From M55B157 sp040265115 (GTDB taxonomy: Bacteria > Actinomycetota > Actinomycetes > S36-B12), in NCBI GenBank assembly GCA_040265115.1, contig JBDQGZ010000019.1:1-18968 (forward strand): a stretch of 18,968 nt of DNA. Direction: 5' to 3'. Each line of letters starts with the position of its first letter. The first letter of the stretch is position 1. Below are positions 1-6,439 of this stretch, piece after piece. The notes under the pieces are model-generated. The model was not told where the DNA came from. It was given only the letters and a program-made list of their open reading frames with translations, and did no database searches. The position numbers and the translations under genes were made by a program.

Positions 1-235
1 CGTCGATGCTGACGTAGGCGACGACGAACAGCACCACCATGACCATGGAGAGCAGGAACATGGCCGTGATCTGCCGCTCCACTCGCCGGGCGGCCTTCGG
101 ATCGACGTCGCTGCGCCGGCCCCGATGCTCCATGTCGGCCGGAGTGAGGGCACCGGGACCCTCGTACTCCTGTCGGGCGAGGATGCCCTTGGGCTCTTCT
201 GCCGAACCGCTCTCGCGCGTAGTGAGATCGCTCAT
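1..235 (-). CDS. qcrA: Rieske iron-sulfur subunit of cytochrome bcc complex, N-terminal fragment
   Basis: Only the first 78 residues are in the window; the gene runs off the left edge. The visible part starts MSDLTTRESG, continues as a charged cytoplasmic stretch with a run of Arg/Asp/Lys, and enters a first membrane helix at about residues 57-76 ending in VVAYVSID. This is how actinobacterial QcrA proteins begin; they carry three N-terminal helices before the Rieske domain. The [2Fe-2S] ligands lie outside the window, so the call rests on this N-terminus and on position. Its ATG overlaps the qcrC stop codon in an ATGA, which implies translational coupling. In the complex the protein would pass electrons from menaquinol to the QcrC haems. 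Confidence 0.85.
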   Translation of the reverse strand, partial: MSDLTTRESGSAEEPKGILARQEYEGPGALTPADMEHRGRRSDVDPKAARRVERQITAMFLLSMVMVVLFVVAYVSID

Positions 236-1023
236 CGTGCCCTAATCCCAATCCAGACGGCCGCCGCAAGGAAAGCGGCGAGAACTGCGGTCCACAAGAA
301 CAGTCCCTCGACGACCGGGCCAAGGCGGCCGAGCGACATTCCGCCGGGGCTGGGTGCCTGCTGGAGGTCGACGATGTAGGCGATGATCGCCTGCTTGTCC
401 TCGGTCGGCAGTGTCCCGTCGGAGAAGATCGGCATGTTCTGTGGGCCGGTCAACATCGCCTCGTAGATCTCCCGGGGGGTGGCCTCCATGAGGGAGGGCG
501 CGTACTTCCCCTGGGTGAGTGCCCCACCCTGGCCGGCTGCCTGGTGGCACTGGGCGCAGTTGATCCGGAACAGGACCCCGCCCTCGGCGATGTCAGCGTC
601 GGTGTAGTCGATCTGCTCCTCTGTGGGAATGGCCGGCCCGGGGGCGAGGGAGGCGATGTAGGCGGCCATGGCGAGGGTCTCCTCGGCCGTGTACTCCGGC
701 TTCTTCACCGGAGCCTGAGCGCCGGGGGCAGCGAGAGGCATGCGTCCCGTGGCCACCTGGAAGTGCACCGCGGCGGCGCCGACGCCAATGAGGGTGGGAC
801 CGGAGGACGTGCCCTGCGCGTTCAGTCCATGGCAGGACGAGCAGCCCTCGAGATAGAGCCGGCGGCCCTCCTCGATCTGGGTCTGATCCCCGACCGTCAC
901 CGTGTCGGCCGAGGACGGCTGGGTCGTGACCGCGGCGTAGCCGCCCCCGATGACACCGAGGGCCATGAGGAGCAGGGCCAAGGCGACGAGTGGGTGCCGC
1001 CGGTGGGCTGCGAGTGCCTTCAT
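232..1023 (-). CDS. qcrC: Dihaem cytochrome c subunit of the cytochrome bcc-aa3 supercomplex
   Basis: The protein has 263 residues, the usual size for actinobacterial QcrC. It has an N-terminal membrane anchor (about 11-31), two c-type haem sites (CSSCH at 61-65, CAQCH at 156-160) and a C-terminal membrane helix (about 237-257). Candidate axial methionines are Met95 (GRMPL) and Met197 (NMPIF). Family knowledge: actinobacteria lack a soluble cytochrome c, and this fused dihaem subunit carries electrons from the Rieske centre straight to the aa3 oxidase. It sits 70 bases after ctaE and shares an ATGA overlap with qcrA, giving the classical ctaE-qcrC-qcrA order. Haem attachment needs a periplasmic maturation system that is not in this window. 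The start codon is ATG; its Shine-Dalgarno site is weak. Confidence 0.96.
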   Translation of the reverse strand: MKALAAHRRHPLVALALLLMALGVIGGGYAAVTTQPSSADTVTVGDQTQIEEGRRLYLEGCSSCHGLNAQGTSSGPTLIGVGAAAVHFQVATGRMPLAAPGAQAPVKKPEYTAEETLAMAAYIASLAPGPAIPTEEQIDYTDADIAEGGVLFRINCAQCHQAAGQGGALTQGKYAPSLMEATPREIYEAMLTGPQNMPIFSDGTLPTEDKQAIIAYIVDLQQAPSPGGMSLGRLGPVVEGLFLWTAVLAAFLAAAVWIGIRAR

Positions 1024-1093
1024 GCGGTGCTGTCCTACCTTCTCTCGTCGTCTCGATCTCTCGGGAATTCTCGGAAAGTTGTGGGGTGGGGCC

Positions 1094-1702
1094 TCAACGC
1101 AGGATGTAGATCATGAAGAACAGGGCGATCCAGACGACATCCACGAAGTGCCAGTAGTAGGACGTCACGATCGCTCGGGTCGCCTGCTGATGAGTGAAAC
1201 GCTTGGCCACGAATGTGGTCGCCAGCACCAGTAGGAAGGCGATGAGCCCGCCGGTGACGTGCAGGCCGTGGAAGCCGGTGGTGAGGTAGAAAGCCGACCC
1301 ATAGGCGTTGGAGGACAAGGTCAGACCCTCATGGACGAGCTCGGCGTACTCGGTGACCTGACCGCCGATGAAGATCGCGCCCATGATGAACGTGATGATG
1401 AACCAGCGGCGCAGCCCCTTGACATCGCCGCGCTCGGCCGCGAACACACCGAGCTGGCAGGTGACGCTGGACAGGACGAGGATCGTTGTATTGACGCTGG
1501 CGAATGGGATGTTCAGTAGTTCAGTCTCTTGGGCCCACAACTCCGGATTCACAGCCCGAAGGGTGAAGTACATCGCGAAAAGTCCCGCAAAGAACATCAA
1601 TTCGCTGGAGAGCCACACGATGGTGCCGACGGCGGTCAGATTTGGCCGGTTTGCCGGGGCGTGAACGAACGCCTCGCCTACGGTGGGAGTCGCGGAAGCC
1701 AC
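1094..1702 (-). CDS. ctaE: Cytochrome c oxidase (aa3) subunit III
   Basis: This 202-residue membrane protein has five predicted helices (about 25-45, 68-90, 100-120, 140-165, 181-200), the short five-helix form of subunit III found in actinobacteria. Family landmarks are SSELMFFAG with the conserved Glu34, FHGLHVTGG at 144-152 and YYWHFVDVVW at 182-191. It is a core subunit of the haem-copper terminal oxidase in the cytoplasmic membrane and has no redox centre of its own. The start is GTG at 1702; the nearby ATG at 1710 is out of frame. Bases just upstream read CAAGAT, six bases before the GTG, a poor match to a leaderless -10. It is the first gene of the visible ctaE-qcrC-qcrA operon and diverges from the receiver-like gene at 1779. 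Confidence 0.95.
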   Translation of the reverse strand: MASATPTVGEAFVHAPANRPNLTAVGTIVWLSSELMFFAGLFAMYFTLRAVNPELWAQETELLNIPFASVNTTILVLSSVTCQLGVFAAERGDVKGLRRWFIITFIMGAIFIGGQVTEYAELVHEGLTLSSNAYGSAFYLTTGFHGLHVTGGLIAFLLVLATTFVAKRFTHQQATRAIVTSYYWHFVDVVWIALFFMIYILR

Positions 1703-1765
1703 ACCCGCATCTTGTCAGATTGACGCCCTCATCATGCGTAGACCCCCCGATGTCGAGCGGATGGT

Positions 1766-1771
1766 TACGAT
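1766..1771 (+). promoter_or_regulatory. -10 box for leaderless start at 1779
   Basis: TACGAT lies seven bases before the in-frame GTG at 1779. A transcript starting at that distance would begin on the start codon. There is no convincing -35 and no Shine-Dalgarno site. Confidence 0.45.
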
Positions 1772-1778
1772 GACGTCT

Positions 1779-2243
1779 GTGAACCTGCCTGCGACGCCTT
1801 CACCGGGGCCCAATCGAGGTAACGAACCGACCGGTGGGCCCACTCGCTCGCTGCGTGTTTTGGTCTACAGCGATGACCGTCTCACTCGACGAAGCATCAT
1901 CATGGCGCTGGGCCGTCGGCCGGCGCCGGAGCTGCCCGCGATCGAGATCGTCGAGGTCGCCACGGAGCCCTTCGTCATCCGGTCCCTGGACGGTGGTGAC
2001 ATCGATCTGGCCATCCTCGATGGGGAAGCCGTTCCCGGAGGGATGGGCATCTGTCGGCAGCTGAAGGATGAGATCTTCCGCGCCCCTCCCGTGCTCGTCA
2101 TCGTGGGGCGACCGGCCGATGCCTGGCTGGCGACCTGGTCACGGGCGGACGCGGTGGTGTCGCAGCCGCTGGATCCGCGGGTCCTGGCGGACCAGGCGGC
2201 CGCGTTGCTGCGCCGCCGGCTGGTGGGAATCGAGGCCGACTAG
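1779..2243 (+). CDS. Degenerate receiver-domain (pseudo-response-regulator) protein
   Basis: With the GTG start at 1779 this is 154 residues: a Pro/Gly-rich leader (1-24), then one receiver-like fold (about 25-148) with no output domain. The acidic pair (Asp32-Asp33, in YSDD) and the phospho-acceptor position (Asp81, in LAILDGE) are present. The Thr/Ser expected at the end of strand 4 is Gly110 (VIVGRP), and the invariant Lys of strand 5 is Gln129 (VVSQP). A standard phosphorylation switch is therefore unlikely, and a protein-interaction role is inferred. The frame is also open upstream, with ATGs at 1683, 1734, 1761 and 1770. I prefer 1779 because a TACGAT box lies seven bases before it and 1683 would run into the divergent ctaE start. 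trpD follows after 3 bases, so the two are probably co-transcribed. Confidence 0.75.
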   Translation: MNLPATPSPGPNRGNEPTGGPTRSLRVLVYSDDRLTRRSIIMALGRRPAPELPAIEIVEVATEPFVIRSLDGGDIDLAILDGEAVPGGMGICRQLKDEIFRAPPVLVIVGRPADAWLATWSRADAVVSQPLDPRVLADQAAALLRRRLVGIEAD

Positions 2244-2246
2244 CCG

Positions 2247-3383
2247 GTGTCCGGCACTGGTGCCCCGGATGCGGTTGCTCCGACCGCCCCGTGGAACGAG
2301 ATCCTGACGCGCCTGACGCGCCGGGAAGACCTCCCACGCGACGCCGCGACCGTGGCGATGCGCGACATCATGACCGGTCGCGCGGGTCCGTCTCGCATCG
2401 CTGCCTTACTCATGGGCCTGCGCGCCAAGGGCGAAACCGCTGACGAGGTGGCGGCCGCGGCCGAAGCGATGCGAGACGAGGCGGTCGCCTGGCCGGTGCG
2501 GGGCGCCTATGTCGACATCGTCGGAACAGGCGGCGATGGTTCGGGCACGGTCAACATCTCGACGCTGGCTGCGGTCATCATCGCCGCATGCGGAGTCCCC
2601 GTGGTCAAGCACGGAAACCGGGCGGCGACGTCGGCCAGCGGGGCCGCGGATGTGCTCGAGGCCCTCGGGCTTCCCCTTGATGCCTCCGTGCAGGTCGTGG
2701 CGCAGGTGGCGACGGAGGAGGGTCTGGGATTCGCCTTCGCGCCTGTCTTCCATCCGGCAATGCGGTTCGCCGCACCGGTGCGCCGCGAACTCGGTGTCCC
2801 CACCGTGTTCAACATCCTCGGTCCGCTCACTAATCCGGCGCGGCCCGTCGCCGGACTCATCGGCTGCGCTGATGCGCGGCTCGCACCGATCATGGCCGAT
2901 GTCTTCGATGAGCGGGGAGAGCACATGTTGGTGGTCCGCGGCGAGGACGGATGGGACGAGATCACTCCTCAGGCCCCTACACGGTGGTGGTACGCAACAG
3001 GACGAGGGGTCGAGGAGGGTGTCCTCGAACCCAGCAGGGTCGGCCTCGAGGGCATCAGCGGCGCGGATCTGGCCGGCGGATCGGCTCAGCACAACGCCGA
3101 GGTCATGCGAGCGGTCCTTGGGCTCCCGAGGCGCGAGCCCAGCATGGACCTGCGTGCTGATCCTGCAGCCGTGGCAGCCGTGGCCGTGGCAAATGCTGCG
3201 GGTGCGCTCGCGGCAGCGGAACTCGCCGGGCTAACCGCCAGGGGTAACGGGATAGCCCCTTCAGATTCGCTCATCGAGGTCATCGTGCGCCATCTGCCCA
3301 GAGCGGCGGAGGCAGTGTCGTCGGGGGACGCAGGCCGTGTGTTGGCCCGCTGGATCAAGCGCATGTGCGAGCTCAGCGGCTGA
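2247..3383 (+). CDS. trpD: Anthranilate phosphoribosyltransferase
   Basis: This 378-residue enzyme transfers phosphoribosyl from PRPP to anthranilate, the second step of tryptophan synthesis from chorismate, in the cytosol. The N-terminal helical domain (about 15-85) is followed by the PRPP/Mg loop GTGGDGSGTVNIST (93-106) and KHGNRAATS (121-129). The usual KHGNR(S/A)xSS segment reads AATSASG here, a mild variation. The length is slightly above the family norm because of a leader of about 14 residues. The start is GTG, three bases after the receiver-like gene, with a weak GAGG 11 bases upstream, so the exact start is less sure than the identity. No other trp gene is adjacent, as is usual for this actinobacterial locus. 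Its stop overlaps the convergent nuclease gene by 11 bases. Confidence 0.95.
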   Translation: MSGTGAPDAVAPTAPWNEILTRLTRREDLPRDAATVAMRDIMTGRAGPSRIAALLMGLRAKGETADEVAAAAEAMRDEAVAWPVRGAYVDIVGTGGDGSGTVNISTLAAVIIAACGVPVVKHGNRAATSASGAADVLEALGLPLDASVQVVAQVATEEGLGFAFAPVFHPAMRFAAPVRRELGVPTVFNILGPLTNPARPVAGLIGCADARLAPIMADVFDERGEHMLVVRGEDGWDEITPQAPTRWWYATGRGVEEGVLEPSRVGLEGISGADLAGGSAQHNAEVMRAVLGLPRREPSMDLRADPAAVAAVAVANAAGALAAAELAGLTARGNGIAPSDSLIEVIVRHLPRAAEAVSSGDAGRVLARWIKRMCELSG

Positions 3384-5082
3384 CGCCTCGGGCAGCGCGC
3401 ACGGTGGTGAGCATCTGCCCTCCGGAGTGCACCGGAAAGGCGAGGGGATGACTCGCGTGAATCAAGCGTGTGCCGGGTTCGGTCAACCACGACCACAGCA
3501 GTCGGCTCTCCTCGATCAGCCCGATCGGTCGGGGAATGGGGTCCCGGAGCGCCGGCGGACACACCTCGGCGGTGGCCTCCAGGGCGGAGAGGACCTCACG
3601 TGGATCACGACCCGGCTCTACAACCCCGGCGGCGACGAGCCGGCCCTCGTCGACGATGTGCAGATGCCAGCGCCGGCCTTCCAGTCGACCGGCACTGACC
3701 CTGCCTGCCGTCACCATCGCGGCCAGCGTCCCGGCTCGTTCGATGCCGAGGAGGGCGGCTTCGAGTCTGTCTCGCCATTCCTGGGCACGCTCGAATCGAC
3801 CGGCACCGATGTGGGGCTGCATGCGCGCATCGACCGCAGCGAGCAGCGCCCGCGCGTCCCCGCGCATCGCAAGGTCGATCATGTCCGCAGCTTCGAGTGT
3901 CACCGGAGAGAGGGGATCTCGCCCGAGATGGGCACCCGGATCGACCAGCATCGACTGAAGTGCCAGTGCTGCCTGGGTTGCCGCTGCTCGGCTTGGGTAC
4001 GGGCCGATGGCTCGTCGATGCAGCGTCGACAGGCGACCGGTGATGGACAGGCGCGGCTGCGCACCGTCGCGCAGAGCAAGCCACTGGGCGCGATCGGGAT
4101 TGCGGGATCGGCGGTTATAGGGCGGGGAATGCTCAGCGATCAAACGGATTTCGCGGATATGGGCTTCGAGCGCGGTCGCGCAGACGATCGGGGTCACCTC
4201 GGTGGCGATGTGGAGCATTTCGCGCATTCGGGTCCGTGGTTCGGAGGCGGTGAAGTACGTCCGCACACGGTCTTTGATGCATCGGGAGGTTCCGACATAC
4301 AGCGGCGCACCCTGGGCATCGCGGAAGACGTAGACCCCCGGCGCGCTCGGCAGGTGATCGGCGAGACTGCGCTTGCGTCGTTGGACTTCGTGGGTGCGAC
4401 CGGTGAATGCCAGGAGATCCTCGAGGGTGCGCACTCCGTGGGCTCCCGCCCGCTCGAACAGGCCGTGCAGGACCGCCACGGTCGCGCGAGCATCGTCGAG
4501 AGCTCGGTGGATGGGAGTGGTCGGCGACCCGAAAAACTGCGCCAGGGTGGCGAGTTTGACGTTGCGAGTCTCATCGCGCGCGAGCAGTCGCCGCGCGAGA
4601 CGGGCGGTGTCGACGACCTTCGGGGCGGGCCAGGGATGGTCGGCCAGTCGTGCGGCGGCGCGGAGGAAGCCGAGATCGTAGGGCGCATTGTGTGCGACGA
4701 TGACGGCACCTCGGGCGAACTCCCAGAACGAGGCGGTGGCCGCACTAACGCTGGGAGCACCGATGAGCATCGCGGTGGTGATGCCGGTGAGCGAGGCGAT
4801 GAAGGCGGGAACGTCGTGGCCGGGATCGACGAGGGTGGAGAACTCTCCGAGCACTTCGCCACCGCGGACGCGCACGGCGCCGATCTCGGTGATGCCGGCG
4901 TCGGCCGGTGCGCCCCCTGTGGTCTCGAGGTCGACGATGACGAAGGTCACCTCCGAGAGCGGTGTCCCGAGATCATCGATGCTCAACTGGGCCCCGGTAG
5001 ATCGAGCGCTGGCGTCATTCGATCGGGGACTCGCGATCGCGCCAGACCCATCCAGCCGGTCAGCTGAGTCGAACCGATGCAT
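3373..5082 (-). CDS. DEDDh 3'-5' exonuclease fused to UvrC/Cho-type GIY-YIG nuclease domain
   Basis: With the ATG at 5082 the protein has 569 residues. Residues about 45-210 form a DnaQ-like DEDDh exonuclease with the full set: Asp51 and Glu53 (DLET), Asp136 (HNAPYDLGFL), His192 and Asp197 (HRALDDA). Residues about 245-325 form a GIY-YIG nuclease: GVY at 249-251, YVG at 262-264, Arg272, and Glu311 in the EAHIREIRLI helix. About 240 further residues have no motif I recognise; the UvrC RNase H-like and HhH regions are not evident. The architecture matches mycobacterial Rv2191. A DNA-repair or proofreading role is inferred from the domains; the substrate is unknown. An open frame reaches 5361, but TAGGTT seven bases before 5082 and the compositionally odd upstream residues favour 5082. 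Another candidate start is 5112. Confidence 0.92.
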   Translation of the reverse strand: MHRFDSADRLDGSGAIASPRSNDASARSTGAQLSIDDLGTPLSEVTFVIVDLETTGGAPADAGITEIGAVRVRGGEVLGEFSTLVDPGHDVPAFIASLTGITTAMLIGAPSVSAATASFWEFARGAVIVAHNAPYDLGFLRAAARLADHPWPAPKVVDTARLARRLLARDETRNVKLATLAQFFGSPTTPIHRALDDARATVAVLHGLFERAGAHGVRTLEDLLAFTGRTHEVQRRKRSLADHLPSAPGVYVFRDAQGAPLYVGTSRCIKDRVRTYFTASEPRTRMREMLHIATEVTPIVCATALEAHIREIRLIAEHSPPYNRRSRNPDRAQWLALRDGAQPRLSITGRLSTLHRRAIGPYPSRAAATQAALALQSMLVDPGAHLGRDPLSPVTLEAADMIDLAMRGDARALLAAVDARMQPHIGAGRFERAQEWRDRLEAALLGIERAGTLAAMVTAGRVSAGRLEGRRWHLHIVDEGRLVAAGVVEPGRDPREVLSALEATAEVCPPALRDPIPRPIGLIEESRLLWSWLTEPGTRLIHASHPLAFPVHSGGQMLTTVRAARGVSR

Positions 5083-5089
5083 GGAGTCG

Positions 5090-5095
5090 AACCTA
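5090..5095 (-). promoter_or_regulatory. -10 box for leaderless start of the nuclease gene at 5082
   Basis: On the minus strand TAGGTT is followed by seven bases and then ATG. It sets the nuclease start at 5082 and faces away from the identical hexamer serving the gene at 5147. Confidence 0.55.
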
Positions 5096-5134
5096 GGACC
5101 TACCTCCGACATCGTCGGTGAGGCGCGCATCCGA

Positions 5135-5140
5135 TAGGTT
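5135..5140 (+). promoter_or_regulatory. -10 box for leaderless start at 5147
   Basis: TAGGTT is followed by six bases and then GTG. No Shine-Dalgarno site lies between. The hexamer is the same as that of the divergent nuclease gene. Confidence 0.55.
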
Positions 5141-5146
5141 CGCCGC

Positions 5147-5419
5147 GTGTCCACCGAGATTCCCGATGCCGGCCATCGTTGGCGCTGCGCCCACTGCGGA
5201 AACCTCACTCGTTTCGATGTCGTCCGCCGCGCCCGGGTCGAGGAGTTCTGGCATCTCGACCTCGCGGGGGAGCCCACCGTGGAGGAATCCCGGCCGCTCG
5301 AAGAGGTCGTGGAGGAGGTTCGGTGCCGTTGGTGCGGCAAACCGGACGCCGTGGAAATCATCGCGCGACCTGCGCCGGGAGACCCCCTCCCGGAGGAAAA
5401 CCCCGGGGGCCAGCCCTAA
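5147..5419 (+). CDS. Small zinc-ribbon protein, function unknown
   Basis: This 90-residue soluble protein has two CxxC knuckles (Cys14/Cys17 in CAHCG, Cys60/Cys63 in CRWCG), a classical zinc-ribbon spacing. Between them are FWHLDLAGEP and an acidic, Glu-rich strand (44-58). The C-terminus is Pro/Gly-rich and probably disordered. I recognise the pattern as a conserved actinobacterial hypothetical family found beside the DEDDh/GIY-YIG nuclease gene, but I know no assigned function. It is divergent from that nuclease with only 64 bases between starts. The GTG start is supported by TAGGTT six bases upstream, a leaderless arrangement. A nucleic-acid or protein-binding role is a guess from the fold. 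Confidence 0.82.
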   Translation: MSTEIPDAGHRWRCAHCGNLTRFDVVRRARVEEFWHLDLAGEPTVEESRPLEEVVEEVRCRWCGKPDAVEIIARPAPGDPLPEENPGGQP

Positions 5420-5470
5420 TCAACGTGCGGGACGGCCTGCAATGTCAGACCCCTCAGTCACCCTGGGGTC

Positions 5471-5701
5471 ATGGATCACGAATCGACAGATGAGTTGCTC
5501 ATCGATTGCGACACCTGCATGGTCCGGGGTGATGCCTGTGCCGACTGTGTCGTGAGCGTCCTCCTCGGTGCCCCGGACAGTCTCGGAGGGGTCGAGCGCA
5601 CGGCGCTAGCCGTTTTGGCCGGTTCAGGCCTCGTTCCACCATTGCGGCTAGTGCCCTCATCTCCCGACAGTGCCTCGAGCGCCCAGGAGGGAGCGGCATG
5701 A
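5471..5701 (+). CDS. Small Cys-rich protein with paired CxxC motifs, function unknown
   Basis: This 76-residue protein has CDTCxxRGDACADC (Cys13, Cys16, Cys23, Cys26), a compact four-cysteine metal site, then VVSVLLGAPD and an LAVLAGSGLVPPLRLVP segment. I recognise this layout as a recurrent actinobacterial hypothetical family; no function is known to me. The cysteines could hold zinc or an iron-sulfur centre, and the sequence alone does not decide. It follows the zinc-ribbon gene after 51 bases on the same strand. The ATG has no Shine-Dalgarno site; CACCCT lies six bases before it, a near miss to the leaderless boxes used by its neighbours. A short inverted repeat (5448-5453 with 5465-5470) ends exactly at the ATG. 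Confidence 0.75.
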   Translation: MDHESTDELLIDCDTCMVRGDACADCVVSVLLGAPDSLGGVERTALAVLAGSGLVPPLRLVPSSPDSASSAQEGAA

Positions 5702-5773
5702 CGGAGCACCCGGCGCTGGGACCCTGCCGTGACTCCTGGGCGAAGCAGCATGGACTCTCGCACGATCACGGGA

Positions 5774-6439
5774 TTAACCCGGGCCGGTGGACCCCTCCTC
5801 GGTCGAGAGCAATCCGGCGCGCAGCGCGGTCATGAGCGCCTGTGCGCGGTTTGCCGCGCCGAGCTTGTCGTAGAGCCGAGAAATATGTGTCTTGGTCGTT
5901 GATTCGGAGATGAACAGGGTCGAGGAAATCGATGCGACCCCTAGGCCATCGGCGAGTAGCTGCAGGATCTGTTTCTCCCGCGGAGACAGGCTTGGACCGT
6001 CGTTGTTGAGTCGTCGTTGCATCGCCTCGGCGAGATCGGGGGCGCTGAAGACACGGGGCGCTGCCGCTGCGTGGCGAGCTGCGGCGACGATTTCATCCGC
6101 TGGCGAACTTTTCGGCATGAACGCGCTAGCGCCCGCATCGAGTGCGTCGAAGAGGTGTTGATCCCCGGCATACATGGTGAGGACGACAATGCCCATCGTC
6201 GGGAACTGAGACCGTGCCTGGCGCACGAGGGTGAGGCCATCGCCGTCGGGGAGCCTCAGATCGATGACCGCGACGCGAGGCGCCAACGATGAGATGAGGG
6301 CGCCACCCTGCTCCACATCCGCAGCCTCACCCACGACCTCGACATCAGCCTCTCGCCCGAAAGCACGGCGCAAGCCCTCGCGGATCAATTCGTGATCATC
6401 GACGAGAACCACGGTGATGAGGGCGTCTGCCGCGGTCAT
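5774..6439 (-). CDS. NarL/LuxR-family two-component response regulator
   Basis: This 221-residue regulator has an N-terminal receiver (about 8-125) with acidic pair Asp14/Asp15, phospho-acceptor Asp60 (VIDLRLPDGDG), Thr88 and Lys110 (FMPKSSP), so the phosphorylation site is intact. A LuxR-type helix-turn-helix (about 150-212) follows, with LSPREKQILQLLADG and the recognition region SESTTKTHISRLYDKL. It should bind DNA as a dimer when phosphorylated. Its ATG overlaps the stop of the kinase gene in an ATGA, so the two are a translationally coupled pair. Its targets cannot be read from the sequence; fadD, which heads the same gene cluster, is a natural candidate. Confidence 0.95.
   Translation of the reverse strand: MTAADALITVVLVDDHELIREGLRRAFGREADVEVVGEAADVEQGGALISSLAPRVAVIDLRLPDGDGLTLVRQARSQFPTMGIVVLTMYAGDQHLFDALDAGASAFMPKSSPADEIVAAARHAAAAPRVFSAPDLAEAMQRRLNNDGPSLSPREKQILQLLADGLGVASISSTLFISESTTKTHISRLYDKLGAANRAQALMTALRAGLLSTEEGSTGPG

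Noticed and set aside
1683..1778. Upstream extension of the receiver-like protein to ATG 1683
   Set aside because: It would overlap the divergent ctaE start and promoter; the extra residues are not receiver-like, and a TACGAT box supports 1779.
3337..5067. Long plus-strand open frame (576 codons) opposite the nuclease gene
   Set aside because: It is the mirror of a gene with two complete catalytic motif sets, and its translation is a low-complexity Gly/Asp/Arg mix without any domain. High GC keeps the opposite frame open.
5448..5470. Inverted repeat GACCCC/GGGGTC before the gene at 5471 as a riboswitch or terminator
   Set aside because: Only six base pairs, no T-run and no conserved core; such short matches are expected in GC-rich sequence.
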